A stretch of 64,000 nucleotides of DNA from the NCBI GenBank assembly GCA_964430875.1, contig CAYSHP010000003.1:38794-102793 (forward strand), read 5' to 3'. Position 1 is the first letter of the stretch; the number at the start of each line of letters is the position of its first letter. The notes below the pieces were generated by a model. The model did no database searches. It was not told the DNA's origin and worked only from the letters and a program-made list of their open reading frames with translations. The position numbers were made by a program, and so were the translations under genes. The stretch comes from M55B127 sp035269185 (GTDB lineage Bacteria; Bacillota; Halanaerobiia; Halanaerobiales; M55B127). Of the stretch, positions 28,770-37,491 are shown in pieces.

Positions 28770-30128
28770 ATGGAATTTACGTTAACAGAAAACTCAAAAA
28801 TTAGAGCAAAAAAAATATTTATCCTGGCATTACCTGCAATTTTAGAAATGAGTTTAAATACAATGTTAGGTGTTGCTGATACATTAATGATTAGCAGGAT
28901 AATCGGTAAAGAAGGATTGGCCGCAGTTGGATTTGCCAATCAAATCTTTTTTACATTGATCTTTATATTTTCTTCTTTTAATGCTGGTGCTACAGCAATG
29001 ATAGCAAGAAGTTATGGAGAAAAAAATTATCAAAGATTAAACAAAATTATGGGACAAAACCTTACTTTAAATACTTCCATTGGGGTTGTAGTATTCTTCT
29101 TGACTTTTATTTTTGCTGGTAATATTCTAAGTGTTTATGATATAACTGCTCAAGTAAAAACTCTCGGAGTTACTTACTTAAAAATTGTCTCATTTAGCCA
29201 ATTATTTATGTTTATTTCTTTTGCAATGGCAGCTAGCTTAAGGGGAGCAGGCGACACAAAAACCCCTATGTACATTACTGGATCAGCTAATATATTAAAT
29301 ATTATTGGTAACTATGTATTAATGACAGGTTTTGGAATTTTCCCTGAGATGGGTATGGCAGGGGCAGCCTTATCGACTACAATTTCCCGTATGTTAGCAG
29401 CAATAGCTTATATTTTTGTTATCTTTAATGTTAAACAAAAACTACAGTTAAAAGTTAGTAATCTAAAGTTATCAAAAGAAATTATCCGACCCTTGTGGAA
29501 ATTTAGTTATGCAGCCGGCTTAGAACAGCTCTCTATGCAGTTAGCTTTCTTTTTGAATGGTATAATAGTATCCATGCTTTCTACCACTTCTGAAGCGGCT
29601 TTTAGAATCTTAATTAATATTGAATCAATATCATTTATGCCTGCAATTGGAACTTCAATTGCTACTGCAACCTTAGTAGGTAAACATTTAGGTGAAAAAA
29701 ATCCAAGAGAATCCTTAAAAACAGGATTTACCGCTGCCAGCATGGGAGTTATCTGGGGGCTTTTTATGGGCATGATCTTTATCTTATTTCCGACCCCAAT
29801 AATTAGTATTTTTACAACTGAATCTGTTGTTTTAGATGCTTCTTTAAGAACTTTACGGATTGCTGGAATTAATCAAGCGCCCCTTGCCTTTATGATTATT
29901 ATGGCGGGTGCACTTAGAGGTACAGGTGATACTAAAGGTGTAATGATCATAACAGCGATGCGTTTATGGTTGCTGTTTGTACCATTAACTTATCTATTTA
30001 CAATCCTTTTAAATCAAGGTGTGACTGGAGTCTGGTATGCTGAAATTAGTTCTTTTGTCGTTTTCTCTTTTGTTATATTTAAAAGATTCCGGGCCATGGA
30101 ATGGACTGAAATTAGAATGTTTGCTTAA
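28770..30128 (+). CDS. MATE-family multidrug/cation efflux transporter
   Basis: Encodes 452 residues with about twelve hydrophobic helices and the two-fold repeat of MATE transporters. Paired motifs SLRGAGDTKTPM (near residue 155) and ALRGTGDTKGVM (near 378) sit at matching places in the two halves. It should export a drug or metabolite using a sodium or proton gradient; the substrate is unknown. GGAG lies eight bases before the ATG. It stands alone between divergent rluD and convergent ileS. Confidence 0.92.
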   Translation: MEFTLTENSKIRAKKIFILALPAILEMSLNTMLGVADTLMISRIIGKEGLAAVGFANQIFFTLIFIFSSFNAGATAMIARSYGEKNYQRLNKIMGQNLTLNTSIGVVVFFLTFIFAGNILSVYDITAQVKTLGVTYLKIVSFSQLFMFISFAMAASLRGAGDTKTPMYITGSANILNIIGNYVLMTGFGIFPEMGMAGAALSTTISRMLAAIAYIFVIFNVKQKLQLKVSNLKLSKEIIRPLWKFSYAAGLEQLSMQLAFFLNGIIVSMLSTTSEAAFRILINIESISFMPAIGTSIATATLVGKHLGEKNPRESLKTGFTAASMGVIWGLFMGMIFILFPTPIISIFTTESVVLDASLRTLRIAGINQAPLAFMIIMAGALRGTGDTKGVMIITAMRLWLLFVPLTYLFTILLNQGVTGVWYAEISSFVVFSFVIFKRFRAMEWTEIRMFA

Positions 30129-30142
30129 TTTTAATTACAAAA

Positions 30143-30170
30143 AAATAGAGGGGATCTCTCCCCTCTATTT
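30143..30170. terminator. Bidirectional terminator between the MATE gene and ileS
   Basis: Perfect eleven-base arms AAATAGAGGGG and CCCCTCTATTT around a six-base loop. On the minus strand a run of T follows; on the plus strand the tail is TTTACATTTTT. It serves both convergent genes. Confidence 0.9.
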
Positions 30171-30192
30171 ACATTTTTATCTCTTTATTATT

Positions 30193-32982
30193 TTATTCTT
30201 CTTCTTTTAAGACAGTAGCACATCTTTCACAAACATCTTCATGCTTATCATCTTCTCCCACGGTTGTACTGTATTTCCAGCATCTTTCACATTTCTCACC
30301 GTGTGCTTCTTCCACATATACTTTAATTTGAGTATTTTCTCCTACATGGGTTACTTCATCTAATTCCTGTTTTAATTCCACTTGTGAAACAATAAAGAAG
30401 TCAGCTAGTTTGTCATATTCTTCTTCTAATAATTCATTAATATTATCATTAAGAGAACTTATTTCAACGCGAGCTTCTAATGAATTACCAATAATTTTAT
30501 CATTTCTAGCAATTTCTAAGGCCTTAGAAACATCTTTTCTAATATTTAATAACTCATCCCATTTGTCCATAAAAGCCTTATCTTCATATCTATCATCAAA
30601 TTCGGGCCAATTAGTTAAGAAAACACTTTCATTTAAATTAGCACGATCTAAAGCTTCTTGCCATACTTCTTCAGCTGTATGCACTAAAACAGGAGAAATT
30701 ATTTTGACTAAGGTCATCATAATATCATAAAGGACACTTTGTGCTGATCTCCTGCTATGAGAATCCGTACCATCTGTATAAAGCCTATCTTTGACAATAT
30801 CCATATAAAGAGAACTCATCTCTACTGTACAGAAGTTATGAACATCATGATATACTTTATGGTATTCATATTCTCTATATGATTTGGTAACTTTTTCAGA
30901 AAGTTCTTTTACCTTAATACCAATCCATTTATCTATTTCATATCTATCTTCAAATTCTACATAATTATCTTCTTTTACAAAATCATTAGTATTACCTAAA
31001 ATAAATCTAAAAGTATTTCTAATTCGCCTATATACTTCAGAGTTTTGTTTTAGAATTTTATCTGAAACCCTTATATCATCCTTGAAGTTAGCTGATGCTA
31101 CCCATAATCTCAAGATATCTGCCCCATATTGATCAATGATTTTATGAGGAGAAATTACATTACCTTGTGATTTAGACATCTTATTTCCTTTTTCATCAAC
31201 AGTAAATCCATTTGTTACAACTTCTTCATAAGGTGCTTTACCTTCGGTTGCTACAGCTGTGAGCAGGGATGAATTAAACCAACCTCTGTATTGATCTGTA
31301 CCTTCTAGATAAACCTGAGCTGGCCAATTTAAGTTATCTCTTTGTTCTAAGACAGCTTTATGTGAAGAACCAGAGTCAAACCAGACATCCATAATATCTT
31401 CTTCTTTTGATAAATTACTGCTAGCACAGTTTGGACATTTATAACCTTCTGGTAATATATCTTTTGTTTCATATTTATACCAAGAATTTGAACCTTCTTT
31501 GGCAAATAGGTCTTTGACTGCATCTAATGTTTCATCATTTATAATTGACTCACCACAGTCATTACAGTAGAAAATCGGGATCGGAACTCCCCATTTTTTC
31601 TGTCTCGAAATACACCAATCGGTTCTTTCTGATACCATGTTTTCCATTCTTTTTTCTCCCCAGGAAGGAAACCATTTAACATCATGAATTGCTTGCAGTG
31701 TTTTTTCTTTTATATCCTCGATTGAAGCAAACCACTGATCGGTTGCTCTAAAGACTAATGGTCCCTTACATCTCCAACAGTGTGGATACTGATGATCGAT
31801 AAAGTTTAATTCCATCAATAGATCTTTTTCTTTTAATTTATCAGTAACTTTTATATTTGCTTCATCATAATGAAGACCTGCAAAGTCTTCCGCTTCTTCT
31901 GTGAAAAATCCTCTAGAATCCATGGGGGCATATACATCAAGACCATATTCTTGACCAACAATAAAATCATCATGGCCATGACCTGGTGCAGTGTGCACAC
32001 ATCCGGTACCTTCATCTAATGTAACATGTTCTCCTAAGATTATTAATGATTTTCTATCCATGAAAGGATGTCTCGTATTAATATTTTCTAATTCACTGCC
32101 TTTAAAAGTTTCACTAATTACTTCATAATCCTTAATATCTACTTTTCCCATTACCTCATCAACTAATTTTTCAGCCATTACTAATTTTTCACCAGCCACT
32201 TCAACTACTACATAATCAGAATTAGGATGTAGTGTTATGGCTAAATTTGATGGAATAGTCCAAGGGGTAGTAGTCCAAATTACCATATAGCTATCTTGAG
32301 GACTTAAATTTACGCCTCCTACGGTAACCTCCTCATCAAAAGGAAACTTAACATAAATTGAAGGAGTACGATCTGTATGGTACTCAACTTCTGCTTCAGC
32401 TAGGGCTGTTTCACAACTTGGACACCAATGGACAGGCTTCTTACCTTTATAAAAAAGCCCTCTCTTAGCCATTTCTCCAAATACTTCAATTTGCTTAACT
32501 TCATATTCAGGGTTTAAAGTTATATAAGGATCTTCCCACTCACCCCAAATTCCCAGGCGTTTAAACTGATCTCTTTGTCTTCCGACATATTTAAGGGCAT
32601 ACTCTTTACATTTCTCCCTTAACTCAGCTACAGACAGTTCTTTAGCTTTATCGCCCATTTCTTTTGTAACTTTATGTTCTATTGGAAGACCATGTGTGTC
32701 CCAGCCCGGTACATAAGGTGAATAGTAACCTCTTAAAGTAGAATACCTTGTTACAATATCTTTTAAAACCTTATTTAAGGCATGGCCGATATGTATATCT
32801 CCATTAGCATACGGTGGGCCATCATGTAAGATAAATGGTTCATTACCTTTACGGTTTTCTATAGCTCTTTCATAGATATCCTTTTCTTCCCATATCTTTT
32901 GGAACTTCAATTCTCTCTCACTTAAATTAGCTCTCATTGGAAAATCTGAATCCGGTAGATTAATTGTTTCCTTATAACTCAT
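30193..32982 (-). CDS. ileS: Isoleucyl-tRNA synthetase
   Basis: Encodes 929 residues. Class I synthetase with HIGH motif PYANGDIHIGHA near residue 60, KMSKS motif GNKMSKSQGN, an editing domain between them (WTTTPWT segment), an anticodon-binding helical domain, and a C-terminal zinc finger with CERCW and CERC pairs. The ATG at 32982 has AGGAGG ten bases upstream; the longer frame to 33027 reaches into the T-box terminator and is not used. Expression is controlled by the T-box leader. Confidence 0.97.
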   Translation of the reverse strand: MSYKETINLPDSDFPMRANLSERELKFQKIWEEKDIYERAIENRKGNEPFILHDGPPYANGDIHIGHALNKVLKDIVTRYSTLRGYYSPYVPGWDTHGLPIEHKVTKEMGDKAKELSVAELREKCKEYALKYVGRQRDQFKRLGIWGEWEDPYITLNPEYEVKQIEVFGEMAKRGLFYKGKKPVHWCPSCETALAEAEVEYHTDRTPSIYVKFPFDEEVTVGGVNLSPQDSYMVIWTTTPWTIPSNLAITLHPNSDYVVVEVAGEKLVMAEKLVDEVMGKVDIKDYEVISETFKGSELENINTRHPFMDRKSLIILGEHVTLDEGTGCVHTAPGHGHDDFIVGQEYGLDVYAPMDSRGFFTEEAEDFAGLHYDEANIKVTDKLKEKDLLMELNFIDHQYPHCWRCKGPLVFRATDQWFASIEDIKEKTLQAIHDVKWFPSWGEKRMENMVSERTDWCISRQKKWGVPIPIFYCNDCGESIINDETLDAVKDLFAKEGSNSWYKYETKDILPEGYKCPNCASSNLSKEEDIMDVWFDSGSSHKAVLEQRDNLNWPAQVYLEGTDQYRGWFNSSLLTAVATEGKAPYEEVVTNGFTVDEKGNKMSKSQGNVISPHKIIDQYGADILRLWVASANFKDDIRVSDKILKQNSEVYRRIRNTFRFILGNTNDFVKEDNYVEFEDRYEIDKWIGIKVKELSEKVTKSYREYEYHKVYHDVHNFCTVEMSSLYMDIVKDRLYTDGTDSHSRRSAQSVLYDIMMTLVKIISPVLVHTAEEVWQEALDRANLNESVFLTNWPEFDDRYEDKAFMDKWDELLNIRKDVSKALEIARNDKIIGNSLEARVEISSLNDNINELLEEEYDKLADFFIVSQVELKQELDEVTHVGENTQIKVYVEEAHGEKCERCWKYSTTVGEDDKHEDVCERCATVLKEEE

Positions 32983-33014
32983 TTTATTAAAACCTCCTAA
33001 AAGTTTATTGCAAT

Positions 33015-33245
33015 AAAAAAAGGCCATTCCACCCGTGTAAGGGGCGAAAAGACCGCGGTACCACCCTAATTTTTACTTAAAATTCTTTAACGCAGATAAT
33101 ACGGGTTAATCTACTTAATTCAATTAACCAGTTCCAGAGTGATCTTCACTACTATCAGTGATTACCGGCTTCCACCCTCCCGGCTAGCTAGAATAAATTT
33201 AATAGTAACTACTGTCTCCTTCTTTACTTTTTTAGAATTTAATTT
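33015..33245 (-). promoter_or_regulatory. T-box leader of ileS (tRNA-Ile sensing)
   Basis: The minus-strand leader has the T-box motif AGGGTGGTACCGCGG at 33053-33067, a Stem I with a CCGGGAGGGTGGAAGCCGG distal element, and a terminator hairpin (arms 33022-33034 and 33042-33054) followed by seven T. The terminator arm overlaps the T-box sequence's end, allowing the usual antiterminator exchange. A candidate specifier ATC (isoleucine), followed by A, lies at 33141-33143. Uncharged tRNA-Ile should favour read-through into ileS. Confidence 0.93.
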
Positions 33246-33251
33246 TCTTAT

Positions 33252-33280
33252 ATTATAAATTATTTATTACATTTAGTCAA
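33252..33280 (-). promoter_or_regulatory. Sigma-A-type promoter of the ileS T-box transcript
   Basis: On the minus strand TTGACT (33275-33280), a 17-base spacer and TATAAT (33252-33257). The -35 box overlaps the last codons and stop of divIVA. No terminator lies between divIVA and ileS, so read-through from divIVA would also meet the T-box. Confidence 0.88.
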
Positions 33281-33779
33281 GTTCTGCAGTTTCAGGTAGC
33301 TCTTCTATCTCTTCTTGATATTTATCTAAGTCTAATTCTTCCTCGTCTTCTAATACTTCAAGTTGACTTTCTAATAAATTACGTAATCTTATCTTGAAAA
33401 ATGTTTTAGTCTCTTTTAATTTCTCAAGTTTTTTGTATTCTTCTGCTAAATCTTTTTTTACTTCCTGCTTCATTTTTTTGGCTTCCATATTTGCCTTTTC
33501 AATAATCATATTAGCTTCTTCTCTAGCTTGTTGAGTTTGTTTATCAGCAATTTTTTCAATACTTTTTAAAGTGCTTTTCAAATTTTCTTCAATATTTTCG
33601 TAACTTTTTAACTTTTCCTGTAATTTCTCGTTTCTTTCACGTAGGTCTTTCATCTCCTGCATCATTCTTTCATACTCTACTCCCAGATCATCAAGAAATT
33701 CATCCACCTGACTTTTATTATAACCCAAAGCAGATACAGTAAAATCTTTATTATAAATATCTAGTGGGTTTACTTTCAT
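33273..33779 (-). CDS. divIVA: DivIVA-family cell pole/septum protein
   Basis: Encodes 168 residues. The N-terminal membrane-curvature domain has PLDIYNKDFTVSALGYNKSQVDEFLD, cut here to its key parts PLDI, NKDF and GYNKSQVDEFLD. A long coiled coil follows from about residue 35 to 130, with an acidic tail. In Firmicutes it marks poles and division sites. GGAGGAG before the ATG supports the start. It ends the ylm cluster (yggS-yggT-ylmH-divIVA) and precedes ileS, as in Bacillus. Confidence 0.94.
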   Translation of the reverse strand: MKVNPLDIYNKDFTVSALGYNKSQVDEFLDDLGVEYERMMQEMKDLRERNEKLQEKLKSYENIEENLKSTLKSIEKIADKQTQQAREEANMIIEKANMEAKKMKQEVKKDLAEEYKKLEKLKETKTFFKIRLRNLLESQLEVLEDEEELDLDKYQEEIEELPETAELD

Positions 33780-33820
33780 GCTAGCTCCTCCTTCTTTTTA
33801 ATAAAATTAAAAAATACCTC

Positions 33821-34609
33821 TTAAGTATATCTTTTCAATAATAATTTAATACGATTTTTATTTGATAGACCTCTTCTTTCAGCAACTTCTACCCTACCTC
33901 TATTTCGAATTGAAATTAAATCTCCGATTTCAACTTCACTGGCAGGATCTGTGACTACCTTGAAATTTAATTTTACCCGCTTGTTCTTAATATCTCTTGA
34001 TATTTTACTGCGGCTATCTCCAAATCCAGCACTGGCTACAGCATCAAGTCTCAGTGAAGCAACTGTAGTTGGTATTTCTTTAGTATGGCGAGTAGGAATT
34101 ACAATATCATCTTTAGTAATTTTGCTTACTTCAATCGGAACTTCATTAACCTTTTTGAAATGTAAGTCAACAAAATCAAATATTTCCTCAGCAATAATTA
34201 TTTGCGCAAAATCATCTAAAACTAAAATATCTCCAACCATTTCTCTTTTTAATCCTAGTCCTAAAATAGCTCCCAGAAAATCTTTGTGGGTTACATTTTT
34301 AAAGTTAAAGTTTCCATCCACTTTAATAACTGCAACTGAAGATTCAACATGATCAGGAAAAAGATAGTCAGGAAAGACCACAATCCTTTTTCTCTCAGCT
34401 CTTTTGTAACCCCCTTCTGTAAGGTGGTTAATTCCATTAATTTGTTCAATCAAACCTAAAGCTATTTTCCTTTCATAGGGGTTTAAAAAATTTGTGCGTT
34501 CTGTAGACTTTCTTTTTAAAACTTTTTCTATTTTATCTAATACAAAATCTCCTAACTTTCGATCACTTTCGCGATGAAGGTGAGAAAGCAATTTATCTTT
34601 ATCAAACAT
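33821..34609 (-). CDS. ylmH: YlmH-family S4 RNA-binding protein
   Basis: Encodes 262 residues. The N-terminal part matches the YlmH family (YERKIALGLIEQ, VVFPDY segments) and the C-terminal 70 residues form an S4 RNA-binding domain (LRLDAVASAGFGDSRSKI). YlmH (RqcP2) of Bacillus takes part in ribosome quality control with RqcH, and rqcH is also in this window. GAGGTG lies upstream of the ATG. Confidence 0.9.
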   Translation of the reverse strand: MFDKDKLLSHLHRESDRKLGDFVLDKIEKVLKRKSTERTNFLNPYERKIALGLIEQINGINHLTEGGYKRAERKRIVVFPDYLFPDHVESSVAVIKVDGNFNFKNVTHKDFLGAILGLGLKREMVGDILVLDDFAQIIIAEEIFDFVDLHFKKVNEVPIEVSKITKDDIVIPTRHTKEIPTTVASLRLDAVASAGFGDSRSKISRDIKNKRVKLNFKVVTDPASEVEIGDLISIRNRGRVEVAERRGLSNKNRIKLLLKRYT

Positions 34610-34629
34610 TTACAGTATTCACCTCTTAA

Positions 34630-34917
34630 TTAAATGCCAAACATCATACTTCTAAGTAAACTGATCACAAAATTTCTAATTATTTGCAAGGCAAAAATCG
34701 CAATAAGTGGAGAAAAATCAATACCAATACTTCCAGTTGGGATTAACCTACGTATCGGTGCTAAAATCGGTTCAGTGATTTTATAAACAATTCTTAAAAA
34801 CTTTCTCCATTGTTTATTATTAACGTCTGGTTTTACCCAGGAAATAATTACTCTAAATATTATAAGCCAATTTATAACTGTAAAAATTGTGCTTACCAAC
34901 CAAATCAACATACTCAT
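34630..34917 (-). CDS. YggT-family membrane protein (YlmG)
   Basis: Encodes 95 residues with two membrane helices flanking a cytoplasmic WVKPD and EPILAPIRRLIP segment typical of YggT/YlmG. Its molecular function is not established; in other organisms it is linked to division or membrane maintenance. AAAGGAG precedes the ATG. It lies between yggS and ylmH; sepF, which usually comes next to it, is absent from the 35-base gap. Confidence 0.9.
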   Translation of the reverse strand: MSMLIWLVSTIFTVINWLIIFRVIISWVKPDVNNKQWRKFLRIVYKITEPILAPIRRLIPTGSIGIDFSPLIAIFALQIIRNFVISLLRSMMFGI

Positions 34918-34952
34918 TATAACAGCTCCTTTAATTTTATATCTATAGGATT

Positions 34953-35651
34953 TTAATAATATTTTCTTTTACCAAATATGGCTGTACCCACTCTTATGAT
35001 GGTAGCTCCTTCTTGTACTGCCACGTGGTAATCATTTGACATTCCCATTGATATTTCGTTAAGTTTATAACCTTTTTTGTTTAAATTATTAATTAAATTT
35101 TTCATTTCCTTATAATCATCTCTAGCAGATTCAGGCTCATCATAATAGGGAGTTATTGTCATTAAACCTTCTAATTGAATATTATCCAGTTTTGCAATTT
35201 CTTTTACAGCTTTTTTAATATTGTCTTTAGAAAATCCGAATTTATTAGGATCATCTGCTATATTCACCTGTAAAAGCACTTTGATATCTTTATTTTCTTG
35301 TTTTGCAGCTTGATTAACTTCTTTGGCAATTTCAATACTATCAATCGATTCTATCATTTCTAATTGTTTAATCTTCATTAAGTATTTTACCTTATTTTTT
35401 TGTAGATGTCCAATAAAGTGCCATTTAATGTCTTGGTCATAAAACAGTTCATATTTATCTAAAAGTTCCTGTACTCTGTTTTCTCCAAATATATGGTGGC
35501 CGGCTTTCATCACTGAAATTATTTTTTTAGGAGGATGATTTTTACCTACAGCCACTAATTTTATTGAAGATGGATCTCTATTTGCCTTTTTGGCATTGAC
35601 TTGTATATTTTCATATACTTTTTTAAGATTTTTTTTGATATTTTCTGCCAT
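34953..35651 (-). CDS. YggS-family pyridoxal phosphate homeostasis protein
   Basis: Encodes 232 residues. A PLP-binding TIM-barrel protein (PLPBP/YggS/YlmE) with no known catalytic activity that balances vitamin B6 pools. The lysine in KLVAVGK binds PLP; HFIGHLQKNK and GLMTITPY are further conserved segments, and SMGMSNDY lies near the C-terminus. The ATG at 35651 is one base after the stop of the HlyD-like gene and matches the usual N-terminus; earlier in-frame starts overlap that gene. Confidence 0.93.
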   Translation of the reverse strand: MAENIKKNLKKVYENIQVNAKKANRDPSSIKLVAVGKNHPPKKIISVMKAGHHIFGENRVQELLDKYELFYDQDIKWHFIGHLQKNKVKYLMKIKQLEMIESIDSIEIAKEVNQAAKQENKDIKVLLQVNIADDPNKFGFSKDNIKKAVKEIAKLDNIQLEGLMTITPYYDEPESARDDYKEMKNLINNLNKKGYKLNEISMGMSNDYHVAVQEGATIIRVGTAIFGKRKYY

Positions 35652-35652
35652 T

Positions 35653-36585
35653 TTAACTACCATCCCTTCCATAATTTGCATTTTGTGGATTAGTTATTAC
35701 CCGATCTCCAATTTCTAAGTTTTTTACTATAGTCCAGTCATTAGTTTTTTCCACTATTTTTACATCTTTTATTTTCACTTCATGATCAAAGGTATAAATT
35801 AAAACTTTTGTCCCACTGGTTGTTTTAAAAATGGCTGAAGTAGGAACTGCTAAACCTCTATAAATATTTTTTATAAGCTTCACATTTACCCATCTTGTAT
35901 TATTCCACATCTCAACATAGTTGTTTAAGGCAATTAATAAAAAGTCATTCTCATTATGTTTATATTTCTTTTTTATATTAGCCTTTATCAGTTTACTATC
36001 TTCATTTTGTTTTTTGTTAATAAATACTACTTCATTATGAGCATACTTCTCTGCTTTTTCCTGTTCAACTTTGATTAATAAGTACTGCTCATTATTGTTG
36101 ATATTACGATACAGTTTATCACCTTTTTTGATTTTATTACCAGAAACATATTGATGGTAATCTCTTTTATGTTTCTCATAATTAATCAAAACTTTTGGTG
36201 TAATATTTCCGTATCTTAACTCTTCTTCTAAACCATCATAAGCATAACTGATGATACCAGATTTTTTTGTGTAAACATTATACTTTCTATTTTCATTTTC
36301 TATATATGCTATTTTGGCTCCATAGGGAGCTCTCTGTCCTTCCTTCAGTAATATCTTGAGTTCTCCACTTATGGGAGCTGTATAAGTTTTCTCATCTCTA
36401 ATAACTAAAGCCTTCGTATCAAAACCTGACACAATTTCTTTATAATCAACAGTTATAGTTTTTATATTATCATCTTTTATAATAAAAAAGAATGTAACTC
36501 CTATAATAATTATTAATATAAAAACAAAATATTTCCAACTAATAAATTTTCTCCTGTTATCATTATTACTTTTTTGATTATCCAT
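35653..36585 (-). CDS. HlyD-like single-pass membrane protein of the ylm cluster
   Basis: Encodes 310 residues. A single membrane helix lies near residues 18-36, followed by an external region. Sequence around residues 65-110 (TAPISGELKILLKEGQRAPYG) looks like the lipoyl/biotinyl-like hairpin of HlyD adaptor proteins, and the C-terminal 80 residues (AVPTSAIFKTTSGTKVLIY, IGDRVITNP) resemble the beta-barrel end of such adaptors. No transporter partner is adjacent. Its fixed place between pgeF and yggS suggests an envelope or division role, but this is inference. Confidence 0.75.
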   Translation of the reverse strand: MDNQKSNNDNRRKFISWKYFVFILIIIIGVTFFFIIKDDNIKTITVDYKEIVSGFDTKALVIRDEKTYTAPISGELKILLKEGQRAPYGAKIAYIENENRKYNVYTKKSGIISYAYDGLEEELRYGNITPKVLINYEKHKRDYHQYVSGNKIKKGDKLYRNINNNEQYLLIKVEQEKAEKYAHNEVVFINKKQNEDSKLIKANIKKKYKHNENDFLLIALNNYVEMWNNTRWVNVKLIKNIYRGLAVPTSAIFKTTSGTKVLIYTFDHEVKIKDVKIVEKTNDWTIVKNLEIGDRVITNPQNANYGRDGS

Positions 36586-36600
36586 TTAATCACCCGGTTT

Positions 36601-37407
36601 TTAAAAGCGAGAAATAAAAGCAGCCATTCTACCCGTCTTTCTCTGGTCTCTTCGATATGAATAAAACAATTTTTCTTCGTTAAAAGTACATAATTTTGAT
36701 ATATAAATATTATTTTCTATAATACCATTTTGTAGAGCAATTAATTTATTTAATTCTTTTAAATCTAAGAAGTAACTATCTTCTGATTCATTAATATATG
36801 TTAAAGGTAAATCAAAATTATTTTTAAACTTTTCAATTAAATCAAAACTAACTTCATAATTTTGACCAGAAATTGCTGGTCCCATTACCACTAAAATGTC
36901 TTTAATATTGCTGTCTAAATTATCTATAAAAAAGTTAATAGTTTTAGATAATATTTGTTGATAAGTGCCTTTCCAACCAGAATGAACTAAAGAAAAGAAA
37001 CCCTTACTTTTATCCATAATATAGATTGGTACACAGTCTGCAAAATGACCACCTAAAACCATATTTTGGTCAGTGGAAATTAATCCATCTTTATCATTTA
37101 CAGCTGTAAGTTGATCCATAACCCCTTTCCCCTTATCATCTAAATTAACTAATTTAATGTTATTGGAATGTGTTTGTTCAGCATAAATAAGATTATGAGG
37201 ATTAAAATTAAGTATTCTATAGAGTTTTTTTCTGTTTTTTAAAACATTTTCTTTTTTATCATCTGTATGAAGTCCCAAGTTTAAACTATCATAGGGTTTT
37301 TGAGAAAAACCACCAATTCTAGTGGTAAAAATTACTCTAAAACCATATTGTTTTAATTCTGTAAACTCAAGATATATTAAGTTTTCTTTTTCTTTTTTAT
37401 TAAACAT
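36601..37407 (-). CDS. pgeF: YfiH/PgeF-family peptidoglycan-editing / purine nucleoside phosphorylase-type protein
   Basis: Encodes 268 residues of the YfiH/LACC1 family (YlmD in Bacillus). Metal-ligand residues are visible in AEQTHSNN, HFADCVPIYIMD and HSGWKGTYQQI. Members have been described as multicopper-like oxidases, purine nucleoside enzymes and as a factor that prevents wrong peptidoglycan precursors. AAGGTG precedes the ATG. It follows the ftsZ terminator, and in spore-formers the spoIIGA-sigE-sigG genes would lie between. Confidence 0.9.
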   Translation of the reverse strand: MFNKKEKENLIYLEFTELKQYGFRVIFTTRIGGFSQKPYDSLNLGLHTDDKKENVLKNRKKLYRILNFNPHNLIYAEQTHSNNIKLVNLDDKGKGVMDQLTAVNDKDGLISTDQNMVLGGHFADCVPIYIMDKSKGFFSLVHSGWKGTYQQILSKTINFFIDNLDSNIKDILVVMGPAISGQNYEVSFDLIEKFKNNFDLPLTYINESEDSYFLDLKELNKLIALQNGIIENNIYISKLCTFNEEKLFYSYRRDQRKTGRMAAFISRF

Positions 37408-37433
37408 CTTATCACCTTTAATAATTTAAATAT

Positions 37434-37461
37434 AAAAATCCCGATGTGGATACACCGAGAC
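37434..37461 (-). terminator. Rho-independent terminator after ftsZ
   Basis: On the minus strand a ten-pair stem (37438-37461, three G-U pairs) with a four-base loop is followed by five T. It lies after ftsZ and before pgeF; with no clear new promoter, pgeF may depend on read-through. Confidence 0.72.
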
Positions 37462-37491
37462 TTTTATATTTATAGCAAATAATATTAAAAT

